Shown piece by piece: positions 1 through 6,079 of a DNA stretch of 6,827 nt. Source of the DNA: Amylibacter sp. GTDB lineage: Bacteria; Pseudomonadota; Alphaproteobacteria; Rhodobacterales; Rhodobacteraceae. Position numbers and translations under genes: made by a program. The stretch covers positions 1 through 6,827 of the forward strand of contig JALWOO010000225.1 in NCBI GenBank assembly GCA_027083485.1, in the 5' to 3' direction. How positions within the stretch are numbered: the first letter of the stretch is position 1; the number at the start of each line of letters is the position of its first letter. The notes below the pieces were generated by a model. That model saw nothing but the letters and a program-made list of their open reading frames with translations. It had not been told where the DNA came from and searched no databases.

Positions 1-1194
1 CGCCTCTATGGCACGCGGAGCAATGACACACTCAAAGCCCTGAAAGGGGACGATGACATTTATGGCGACGCGGGAAATGACCGCCTGTTCGCCGGCAGCG
101 GGAACGATCACGCAAATGGCGGCGCGGGTAACGATGTGATTTTCACAGGGGTTGGCAATGATATTGCTTATGGCGGAACCGGAAATGACCGGGTTTTTGC
201 GGGCGTCGGAAATGATACGGTTTTCGGGGGAGCCGGTCACGATACCCTGCACGGGGGCGATGGCGACGACCGTTTATCCGGCGGCGCAGGCGGCGGGAAC
301 AAGCTCTGGGGCGGTGCAGGTGCCGATGTATTTGTCATTTCGCCCAGCCAACACCTTGCAAGGGATCGTGTGATGGATTTCCAGGCAGGCACTGACAAAA
401 TAAGCCTGTCCGGTGCCACTGCGCAAAGCTTTGACGAACTGTCATTTCGCACCACGGCATTGGGTGTTGTCGTAGATTATGGCAACGGCGATGTTCTGGT
501 GCGCAACGTCACCCAAGAGACGATCGCGGACAGCAGCAACTTCCTTTTCGATGGCGGCACACAGCAAGTCGGGGCAGATGCCCTTTCAGGCAAACCCGGT
601 CCCGTCACAATCCCCGCTCCGGTGGCTGGTATCAACTTTGTTGGAACCGATGCAAATGACTCCCGCCACGGACTGGCAGGGGACGACAAACTGGCTGGCC
701 ACGGCGGCAATGATGAATTGCAAGGGCGCGACGGGAAAGACCGGCTTTTCGGGGGCACCGGGGATGATACCCTTTCCGGAGACAACGGTAATGACCGGCT
801 GTTTGGTGGTGATGGCGCAGACAGGCTTTCGGGTGGCAAGGGCAACGACCGGTTGTTTGGCGGAGCTGAGAACGACACGCTTGTTGGCGGTCGGGGCGAC
901 GATGTGCTAACCGGCGGCGAAGGCTTGGATGTTCTGATTGGCGGGAACGGGGCAGATGTGTTTGTCTTTGACGCCAGCACAGCCTGGCGCGAGCGGGTGC
1001 TAGATTTTGAAACCGGCACCGATACAATCCGCCTGAACGGCACCACCGACAGCCGGTTTGCCGATTTGGAAATAACTCAAGCCACCCTTGACGAAGGCAC
1101 AGGTGTGATTGTCAATTTTGGCAACGGATCGCTGTTTTTGCTGGATACAACGGTGGACGCAATCAACAATGCGGGCAACTTTGAATTTCTGTGA
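1..1194 (+). CDS. RTX (hemolysin-type calcium-binding repeat) protein, 5' partial
   Basis: The frame is open from the first base, so the gene starts upstream; the internal GTG at 136 lies inside the repeats and is not a credible start. The visible 397 residues end at TGA. Two blocks of glycine/aspartate nonapeptides (GGxGxDxLx type) occupy about residues 3-112 and 215-323. Each is followed by a cap-like segment: GADVFV, then R-V-x-D-F-x-x-G-T-D-x-I (residues 107-134 and 317-343), then a beta-rich stretch. A proline-rich linker (about 197-210) separates the modules. In this family the repeats form Ca2+-loaded parallel beta-rolls, and the proteins leave the cell by type I secretion using an uncleaved C-terminal signal. 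The end, NFEFL, fits such a signal. No catalytic domain is visible, so the activity (protease, lipase, adhesin, S-layer-like or other) is unknown. No secretion genes lie alongside. The family call is firm. Confidence 0.93.
   Translation, partial: RLYGTRSNDTLKALKGDDDIYGDAGNDRLFAGSGNDHANGGAGNDVIFTGVGNDIAYGGTGNDRVFAGVGNDTVFGGAGHDTLHGGDGDDRLSGGAGGGNKLWGGAGADVFVISPSQHLARDRVMDFQAGTDKISLSGATAQSFDELSFRTTALGVVVDYGNGDVLVRNVTQETIADSSNFLFDGGTQQVGADALSGKPGPVTIPAPVAGINFVGTDANDSRHGLAGDDKLAGHGGNDELQGRDGKDRLFGGTGDDTLSGDNGNDRLFGGDGADRLSGGKGNDRLFGGAENDTLVGGRGDDVLTGGEGLDVLIGGNGADVFVFDASTAWRERVLDFETGTDTIRLNGTTDSRFADLEITQATLDEGTGVIVNFGNGSLFLLDTTVDAINNAGNFEFL
7..336 (+). repeat. RTX nonapeptide repeat block 1
   Basis: About eleven imperfect 27-base units encode glycine/aspartate nonapeptides such as AGNDRLFAG and GAGNDVIFT. 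Several units depart from consensus, for example GGAGGGNKL near the end. The block ends at GADVFV, where the cap segment begins. The repetition is selected at the protein level; base identity between units is only partial. Confidence 0.85.
643..969 (+). repeat. RTX nonapeptide repeat block 2
   Basis: This is a second array of about twelve 27-base units. It is more regular than the first, with recurring GNDRLFGG, GDDTLSG and GADRLSGG motifs. It ends at GADVFVF. The units around 783-870 are the most alike, which fits recent unit duplication or conversion within the array. Confidence 0.85.
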
Positions 1195-1200
1195 TCTTCA

Positions 1201-1266
1201 AGGCGTGTCTTCATTTCCCCCCTCGCACCGGAGAGAAGGGATAAAGATGGTCACGCCTAAGGGCGT
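1201..1266. terminator. Possible weak bidirectional terminator between convergent genes
   Basis: The 62-base gap between the RTX stop and the UPF0261 stop holds a 7-bp perfect inverted repeat (AGGCGTG at 1201-1207 and CACGCCT at 1252-1258). An alternative compact hairpin (ACGCC at 1253-1257, GGCGT at 1262-1266, four-base loop) overlaps the UPF0261 stop and is followed by only three T on the plus strand. A terminator is expected where two transcription units converge, but the stems are short and no real U-tract exists on either strand, so this is a weak call. Confidence 0.25.
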
Positions 1267-2489
1267 TTCACGATGCCCTTGTCGATCCAGACCTGCAGCA
1301 CCGCCAAGACCAGCTCGCTGAAACCCGCGTCGTTGATATGGGCGTCCAAATCCAGAAGTGTCACATTTGGTGGACAGGCCGCGCGCAGCGCGCGCGCAAA
1401 GGCGGCCATGCCATCGGCATCATGCAGCGGCGCGCCTTCGCGGTCCCATTCGTTGCAGCCCTGTGTGGGCAGGATCAATGTCACCGGCGCGCGGGCCTCT
1501 GACAGCTGTTTGCAAATCGCCTGTGCCACCTCGCGGCGTTCCTCCGCCCCCAGCAGGATCGAGGACAGCAACCTGTTGTGGGCGTGAACCTCATAGCCTT
1601 TGAACCGCTCGGGTAGCGGTTGCCAGCCGACCACATCCACCAGATCATAACACCCGGGCGCAATGATCTGCGGGATTCCGGCACGCCCTGCGTTGGTCAT
1701 CCGGTCCGGACCGGCGGAAATGGCACTGCCCATGATGTGGTTGGTCAGTTCCTGCGGCGCAAAATCCATCACGGCGGCAAAGGCCCCTTCGGCGGCGAGG
1801 CTCTCGAACGCCCGCCCGCCCATGCCGGTGGCGTGGAAAACCGCCACTTCAAAGCCCATGTCCTCGAGCGCCGGTTTCAGGCTCACCATATAGCGCAGCA
1901 CGGTTTTGCCAAAGCTGGTCATGCCAATCAAAGGCCGGTCGCGTTTGGGCGGCTCCACCGCCCGCGCCGCCCCCAGCACCGCGCCTGCGGCCTGTGACAG
2001 GGAGGCCTTGCACACGGAATTGAGGCCATACAATCCCCCCGCCCAGAGGATCATCTGGATATCCGCCGCCAGCCGCTCCGGCGGGATCAAGGGCGAAAAG
2101 CTGACGGTGGAAACCACATATTTCGGCACGCCAAGCGGCAGCGCCTGACACAGGTCCAGCGCCAGATCGGTGCCCATGGTGCCCCCCAGCACGATCACCC
2201 CGTCAAACCGCCCCTCGCGCCAGAGCCGCAGCGCCAGCGTGGCGGCACCTTCGGCCATGATCTGCATGGCGGTGTTTTCGTCGCCGCTGTCTATCGCCGC
2301 CCTGATCGAACTGCCGCCCGCCTCTGCCACGTCGTGTTTGGAATAATCGGTGGGGGCCTCCGGATCGCCCAACACCGACACATCCATCGTTGCCACCTGC
2401 CCGCCCTGATTGCGGATCACATCGGCCAGATAGTTCAACTCGGCGTCTTTGGTGTCATAGGTTCCGACGACCAGAATGGTTTTCTGCAT
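1257..2489 (-). CDS. UPF0261 / Tm-1-like ATP-binding domain protein
   Basis: A 410-residue protein matching the UPF0261 (Tm-1-like) family over its whole length. Visible landmarks are the N-terminal VVGTYDTKDAEL (residues 7-18), GGTMGTDLA (102-110), SFSPLIPP (130-137), GMTSFGKT (189-196), FHATGMGGRAFE (218-229), APGCYDLVD (277-285) and the late PTQGCNEWD...G-P (341-354). The family is two-lobed; tomato Tm-1, which blocks tobamovirus replication, carries this domain fused to a TIM barrel. In bacteria the reaction is not established to my knowledge. It is cytoplasmic, with no signal peptide or membrane segment. The ATG is preceded by a strong AAGGAG overlapping the stop of the aldehyde dehydrogenase gene, so it is co-transcribed and probably translationally coupled. 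It is the last gene of the operon. The TIM-barrel partner often found next to it is absent from this window. Confidence 0.9.
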   Translation of the reverse strand: MQKTILVVGTYDTKDAELNYLADVIRNQGGQVATMDVSVLGDPEAPTDYSKHDVAEAGGSSIRAAIDSGDENTAMQIMAEGAATLALRLWREGRFDGVIVLGGTMGTDLALDLCQALPLGVPKYVVSTVSFSPLIPPERLAADIQMILWAGGLYGLNSVCKASLSQAAGAVLGAARAVEPPKRDRPLIGMTSFGKTVLRYMVSLKPALEDMGFEVAVFHATGMGGRAFESLAAEGAFAAVMDFAPQELTNHIMGSAISAGPDRMTNAGRAGIPQIIAPGCYDLVDVVGWQPLPERFKGYEVHAHNRLLSSILLGAEERREVAQAICKQLSEARAPVTLILPTQGCNEWDREGAPLHDADGMAAFARALRAACPPNVTLLDLDAHINDAGFSELVLAVLQVWIDKGIVKRP

Positions 2490-2497
2490 GGGGTTTG

Positions 2498-2503
2498 CTC
2501 CTT
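2498..2503 (-). promoter_or_regulatory. Ribosome binding site for the UPF0261 gene
   Basis: On the minus strand AAGGAG lies 8 bases before the ATG at 2489 and overlaps the TAA stop (2504-2502) of the aldehyde dehydrogenase gene. This is the best Shine-Dalgarno match in the window. It fixes the start and suggests stop-to-start coupling. Confidence 0.8.
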
Positions 2504-3986
2504 ACAACTGAATCCAGGCGGTTTTCAGATCATAGTATTTGTCCATCGCATGCAGGGATTTATCATGGCCGTTGCCCGACTGTTTCACCCCGCCCAAAGG
2601 CACGGTCAGATCAGAGCCGCCATAGGTGTTCACATGCACCACCCCCGCCCGCACATCGCGCACCATGCGATGCGCCCGCGACAGGTTGGCCGTCCAGACC
2701 CCCGCCGCCAGCCCGTATTCGGTGGAGTTGGCCAGCGCCACGGCCTCGGCATCACTGCTGAAACGGGATACGGCCAGCACCGGGCCAAAGACCTCTTCCT
2801 GCGCCACGCGGTCCTGTGGCGACACGCCGGTCAGGATGGTGGGTTCCATGTACCACCCGCCCGTGTCCTGCAAAATCCGCGCGCCCCCCAGCGCCAGCTC
2901 CGCCCCCTGTTCCAGCGCGCCGGCAACAAAGGCAAGGTTGCCCTCCAGTTGGCCAAGGTTGTTCACCGCCCCGATCTGGCTGTCCAGCTCCAACGGATCG
3001 CCCACCTTCATCGCGGCGGAATAGCGGGCCAGCGCGGCAATGAAATCGTCGTGGATGCTGTCTTCGACCAACAGGCGCGAGCCGGCGACACAGACCTGCC
3101 CCGCGTTGCGGAAAATCGCCATGGCCGCGGTTTTCGCCGCCTGTTCCAGATCCGGCGCATCGGCAAAAACAATGTTGGGGGATTTGCCGCCCAGTTCCAG
3201 ATAACAGCGTTTCAGATTGGAACGCGCCGAATATTCCAGCAACCGGCGCCCGACAGGGCCGGAACCGGTAAACACCAGAATATCCACATCCATCGACAGG
3301 GCCAAAGCCTCGCCGACAACAGACCCCTGCCCCGTGACCACATTCAGCACCCCGTCCGGCAAGCCTGCCTCTGACGCCAGTTCCGCAATCCGCAACAGGC
3401 TCAGCGAGGCGGTTTCCGCCGGTTTCAGCACCACACTGTTGCCCGCCGCCAGTGCGGGCGCGAGCTTCCATGAGCCGATCATCAGCGGGAAATTCCACGG
3501 CACAATCGCTCCGACAACCCCAACCGGTTCGCGATGCACCAGCCCCAGCACATTGTCGGCTGTGGGGGCAATTTCGCCATAAAGCTTGTCCAGCGCTTCG
3601 GCGTAATAGCGGAAGGTGGCGGCGGCGGAACCGGCCTCGGCCTTGATCGCCATGGAGATTTCGGTGCCATTGTCGCGCACCCCGAGAACCGCCAGTTCCA
3701 GCGCGTTTTCCTCGATCAGATCGGCAAGCCTGTGCAAAACCTTCTTGCGCCCGGCCGGTGCCATGCGCGACCAGCGGCCATCGTCAAAGGCGCGTCGCGC
3801 AGAGGCGACCGCCTTGTCCACATCCGCCGCCGTGCCCCGCGTCAGGGTGGTGATTACCTGTCCATTGATCGGGGAAAGTACTTCCTGCGGCGTTCCCGTA
3901 CCACTTTGCCACGCGCCTTCGATAAAGAGTTTTTGCGGTGGAATAATCTGGTGGCGAAGCTGGTTGATGCGTGACTGGTCGACCAT
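2502..3986 (-). CDS. NAD(P)+-dependent aldehyde dehydrogenase, PuuC-like
   Basis: A full-length (494 aa) soluble ALDH-superfamily enzyme that oxidises an aldehyde to the acid. Seen in sequence: PWNFP with the oxyanion Asn165, the cofactor-binding lysine in VLKP (188), FTGSGPVG (239-246) of the Rossmann fold, general-base Glu264 in LELGGK, nucleophile Cys299 in GQVCVAG, and EEVFGP with Glu398. The C-terminus, with KQSGNG-x-DKSLHA then LKT-x-WI, closely resembles E. coli PuuC (gamma-glutamyl-gamma-aminobutyraldehyde dehydrogenase), so a small amino- or hydroxy-aldehyde is plausible, but specificity cannot be read. All catalytic residues are present. The start is the only good in-frame choice: a TAA sits in frame at 4007-4005 and no alternative start follows soon. 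There is no clear Shine-Dalgarno sequence, and the first 133 bp overlap the upstream tctA-like gene, so translation probably depends on coupling. Confidence 0.93.
   Translation of the reverse strand: MVDQSRINQLRHQIIPPQKLFIEGAWQSGTGTPQEVLSPINGQVITTLTRGTAADVDKAVASARRAFDDGRWSRMAPAGRKKVLHRLADLIEENALELAVLGVRDNGTEISMAIKAEAGSAAATFRYYAEALDKLYGEIAPTADNVLGLVHREPVGVVGAIVPWNFPLMIGSWKLAPALAAGNSVVLKPAETASLSLLRIAELASEAGLPDGVLNVVTGQGSVVGEALALSMDVDILVFTGSGPVGRRLLEYSARSNLKRCYLELGGKSPNIVFADAPDLEQAAKTAAMAIFRNAGQVCVAGSRLLVEDSIHDDFIAALARYSAAMKVGDPLELDSQIGAVNNLGQLEGNLAFVAGALEQGAELALGGARILQDTGGWYMEPTILTGVSPQDRVAQEEVFGPVLAVSRFSSDAEAVALANSTEYGLAAGVWTANLSRAHRMVRDVRAGVVHVNTYGGSDLTVPLGGVKQSGNGHDKSLHAMDKYYDLKTAWIQL
3854..3986 (-). 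other. 133-bp out-of-frame overlap of tctA 3' end and aldehyde dehydrogenase 5' end
   Basis: The tctA-like frame runs 133 bp past the aldehyde dehydrogenase ATG before meeting a stop. The dehydrogenase frame is -1 relative to tctA. A run of six A (minus strand, 3991-3986) spans the junction, and its last A is the first base of the ATG. The overlapping tail of TctA is strongly basic and has no hydrophobic segment. The dehydrogenase sequence here reaches a normal ALDH N-terminus (KLFIEGAW at 19-26), so the dehydrogenase frame is the ancestral coding one. Confidence 0.8.
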
Positions 3987-5470
3987 TTTTTGGCTTTCTG
4001 TTGTTTATAGTCCCGCCAGACCCGCAGAAAATGCAGCAGCAGAACAATGACGATCATAAGGAACAGGATCATGGCGATGGGCCTGTCGATGAAATCAAAG
4101 GGGGTTTTTACCCGCGCCATACCGGCACGCAGTTTGACCTCCATAATCCCGCCCAGCACCATGCCAAGGATAATCGGCACAATCGGCAGGGACAGACGTT
4201 TGAGGATAAATCCCAGCACCCCGAAAGCCGCCGCCAGCACGCAATCGGTGGCAGAATTGCGCAGGCTGTAAACCCCGACAAAGCTCAGTACCAGCACACA
4301 CATGCCAAGGAAACGGTTGGGAATATTTACCACTTTTATCAACTGGTTGGTGGCAATCAGCAGGAAAATCACCACCAGCACATTCAACACCAGCAGCGCG
4401 ATATACAGGGCGACCACAAAATCCATCCGGTGCAAAAACAACCCCGGACCGGGGATCACGTTATGCACATAAAACACGCTGAGCATCATGGCGGTAAGCG
4501 CCTCGCCCGGAATGCCCAGCGCCAGCAGCGGCACCATGGCAGCCGCCGGCACCGCGTTGTTGGAGGTCTCCGCCGCGATCAACCCTTCGCTTGAACCGTG
4601 GCCGAAATCTTCGGGCCGTTTGGAGGTTTTCTGCGCGTAGGTGTAGCTCATGAATTGGGCGGTGAATTCCCCCACGCCCGGGATCATCCCCATCAGCACC
4701 CCGAAGGTGGCAGATACAGCGGCCACGCGCGGATGGCGGGCCAGTTCGCGAAACCCCTGAAAGAACGAGCCGCGCAATTTGGTCATGCGGACCTTTTCGT
4801 CCTCGCTATAGAGCAGGATAAACGCTTGCGAGAGCGCAAACAGCCCCAGCACCACCACAATCAGGTTAACCCCGCCCGACAGCCAGCTTTGATCAAAGGT
4901 ATAACGTTTGGTGTATTTCACAGGTTCAAGCCCGATGGTGTTCAGCCAGATCCCGAATGACGCCATCGCCGCCGCAATCAGCGATTGTTTGCGATGTGCC
5001 GTGACCACCAGAATGATCCCCAAAAGCGCCGCCAGAAATATTTCGCGCGAGCCGAACATCGGCGCGATTCTGGCCAGAACCGGCGCAAACAGGATCAGGC
5101 AGATAACCGAAAAAATACCACCGAAAAACGACGAACTATAGGCCAGCGCAAGCGCGCGGCGGGCTTCGCCGCGCGTGGTCATCGGGAAACCGTCATAGGT
5201 GGTTAACGCGTTAACAGCCGTCCCCGGTGTATTGATCAGGATCGCCGGAATAGAGCCGCCATACATGGAAGACCCGTAAATCCCCAGCAGCACCGTCAGC
5301 CCCACAATCGGATCCATGGAAAAGGTCGCCGGCAGTAAAATCGCAATCGCCACCGCAGGCCCGACACCCGGAATAGCCCCGATCAGCACCCCGCCAACAG
5401 AGCCGACCAGCAACGCCAGCCCCACATCCCAGCGGGCCAGAATCTCGATACCAGAAAGGAATACATCCAT
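3854..5470 (-). CDS. tctA: Tripartite tricarboxylate transporter, large membrane subunit (TctA family)
   Basis: A polytopic inner-membrane protein of 538 residues, the translocating subunit of a TTT system that couples uptake to an ion gradient. Family signatures are clear: GAIPGVGPA (31-39), GIYGSSMYGGSIPAIL (63-78), INTPGTAVNA (79-88), DGFPM (93-97), and a second set, GMIPGVGE (261-268), NNAVPAA (304-310) and LGIPGEALTA (318-327). The paired IPGVG motifs reflect the known two-half architecture. Many hydrophobic segments run to about residue 483. The family usually ends near 490-510 residues; here about 43 more residues, rich in Arg, Lys and Ser, are read through the start of the aldehyde dehydrogenase gene. 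The ATG lies 9 bp after the tctB-like stop with AGGGG upstream. The substrate is unknown. The symbol denotes family only. Confidence 0.93.
   Translation of the reverse strand: MDVFLSGIEILARWDVGLALLVGSVGGVLIGAIPGVGPAVAIAILLPATFSMDPIVGLTVLLGIYGSSMYGGSIPAILINTPGTAVNALTTYDGFPMTTRGEARRALALAYSSSFFGGIFSVICLILFAPVLARIAPMFGSREIFLAALLGIILVVTAHRKQSLIAAAMASFGIWLNTIGLEPVKYTKRYTFDQSWLSGGVNLIVVVLGLFALSQAFILLYSEDEKVRMTKLRGSFFQGFRELARHPRVAAVSATFGVLMGMIPGVGEFTAQFMSYTYAQKTSKRPEDFGHGSSEGLIAAETSNNAVPAAAMVPLLALGIPGEALTAMMLSVFYVHNVIPGPGLFLHRMDFVVALYIALLVLNVLVVIFLLIATNQLIKVVNIPNRFLGMCVLVLSFVGVYSLRNSATDCVLAAAFGVLGFILKRLSLPIVPIILGMVLGGIMEVKLRAGMARVKTPFDFIDRPIAMILFLMIVIVLLLHFLRVWRDYKQQKAKKWSTSHASTSFATRLFHRKNSLSKARGKVVRERRRKYFPRSMDR
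5153..5175. repeat. Perfect 9-bp inverted repeat inside tctA
   Basis: CGCGCGGCG (5153-5161) and CGCCGCGCG (5167-5175) form a perfect GC-only stem with a five-base loop. It lies within codons for TRGEARRA of the tctA-like gene (about residues 99-106). It would form a very stable mRNA hairpin, but it may simply follow from GC-rich arginine and alanine codons. Confidence 0.4.
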
Positions 5471-5479
5471 GACCGACCC

Positions 5480-6022
5480 CTAAAAATTCAGAATGAAAAA
5501 GCTGCGCAATGCGTCGGGCAGATATTCATAGATCAGGCCGCCCGGGATTTTCACATCCAGAAAGCCTTTGAACATCACCACGACCGCAACCCCGAACAGC
5601 ACCGAAATCCACAGCATTTTGCGGCTGTGATAGCCCAGCCGCCAGGACAACAGCGGCGCGAAAATCAGGGTTGCAGGCAGATAGCCGATGATCGGTACCA
5701 GCCAGACATAGACCAGAAACCACAGCGCATATTCCAGCGATGCCAGCCAGACGCCCGCCTCGCGCAGATCATAGCGGTTCAGATAACGCCTTGAACGATG
5801 GCGCGGCCGCATCCACAAATGCAGCCCGCCAAACACCAGCATGCCGATCACACCGACGGCAGGCCAGAAACGCGGCTGGGCAAAGAACTTGGTGCGGTTT
5901 TTCCACACGGTCTGATCCGGCAGCATCACCACCAGCAGCAGGGAAATCAGCACAAAAGCAACCGCAAAAACGATTTGCCCGGCTTTGCGCCCTGCCTGCT
6001 CTTCCTCGATTTCTTCGCTCAT
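5480..6022 (-). CDS. tctB: Tripartite tricarboxylate transporter, small membrane subunit (TctB family)
   Basis: A 180-residue integral membrane protein with the TctB (DUF1468) layout. An acidic, charged N-terminus (MSEEIEEEQAGRKAG) is followed by four hydrophobic segments at about 15-34, 52-70, 95-112 and 114-155 (the last region probably holding two helices). The family-typical stretches GYLPATLIFAPLLS (113-126) and FKGFLDVKIPGGLIYEYLP (151-169) are present. TctB is the poorly conserved small subunit that assembles with TctA in the inner membrane. A longer reading from a GTG at 6058 is possible. I prefer the ATG at 6022 because GGGGAGG lies five bases upstream of it, and because the GTG sits inside an intergenic hairpin and adds an un-TctB-like peptide. 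The tctA-like gene follows 9 bp after the stop. Confidence 0.88.
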   Translation of the reverse strand: MSEEIEEEQAGRKAGQIVFAVAFVLISLLLVVMLPDQTVWKNRTKFFAQPRFWPAVGVIGMLVFGGLHLWMRPRHRSRRYLNRYDLREAGVWLASLEYALWFLVYVWLVPIIGYLPATLIFAPLLSWRLGYHSRKMLWISVLFGVAVVVMFKGFLDVKIPGGLIYEYLPDALRSFFILNF

Positions 6023-6027
6023 GCCTG

Positions 6028-6034
6028 CCTCCCC
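6028..6034 (-). promoter_or_regulatory. Ribosome binding site deciding the tctB start
   Basis: GGGGAGG on the minus strand, five bases before the ATG at 6022, supports that start over the upstream GTG at 6058. It lies just downstream of the intergenic hairpin, so folding there could affect its accessibility. Confidence 0.7.
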
Positions 6035-6042
6035 GCAAACCA

Positions 6043-6065
6043 CGGGCCGGAAATGCACCGGCCCG
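6043..6065 (-). promoter_or_regulatory. tctC-tctB intergenic hairpin (mRNA stabiliser or attenuator)
   Basis: A perfect 8-bp stem, CGGGCCGG with CCGGCCCG, encloses a seven-base loop. It sits in the 57-base gap between the tctC-like stop (6080) and the tctB-like start (6022). An outer 5-bp helix is possible (CAAAC/GTTTG, 6072-6076 with 6036-6040). No U-tract follows on the minus strand, so it is not a strong intrinsic terminator. Hairpins after the binding-protein gene commonly protect the 3' end of that message, giving more binding protein than membrane subunits. That role is inferred here. Confidence 0.6.
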
Positions 6066-6079
6066 CTTGTCGTTTGGTA

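Noticed and set aside
136..138. GTG as the start of the RTX gene
   Set aside because: The same frame and the same repeat pattern extend to base 1, so the GTG is internal.
1..970. Periodic short repeats that could suggest a CRISPR or satellite array
   Set aside because: The 27-base period matches RTX nonapeptides, units are imperfect, and no spacer structure is present.
477..1046. Minus-strand open frame (189 codons) opposite the RTX repeats
   Set aside because: The Ser/Pro-rich product is the mirror of Gly/Asp repeat codons; no family resemblance and no start signal.
2334..3374. Long plus-strand open frame (346 codons) antisense to the UPF0261 and aldehyde dehydrogenase genes
   Set aside because: It crosses two well-supported genes, its product is His/Arg/Pro-rich without recognisable motifs, and such shadows are expected opposite GC-rich codons.
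3971..4594. Plus-strand open frame (207 codons) antisense to tctA
   Set aside because: The His/Gln-rich product is the complement of hydrophobic membrane-protein codons; the tctA frame is certain here.
5480..6058. Longer tctB reading from a GTG at 6058
   Set aside because: The GTG lies in the intergenic hairpin, while GGGGAGG is ideally placed for the ATG at 6022.
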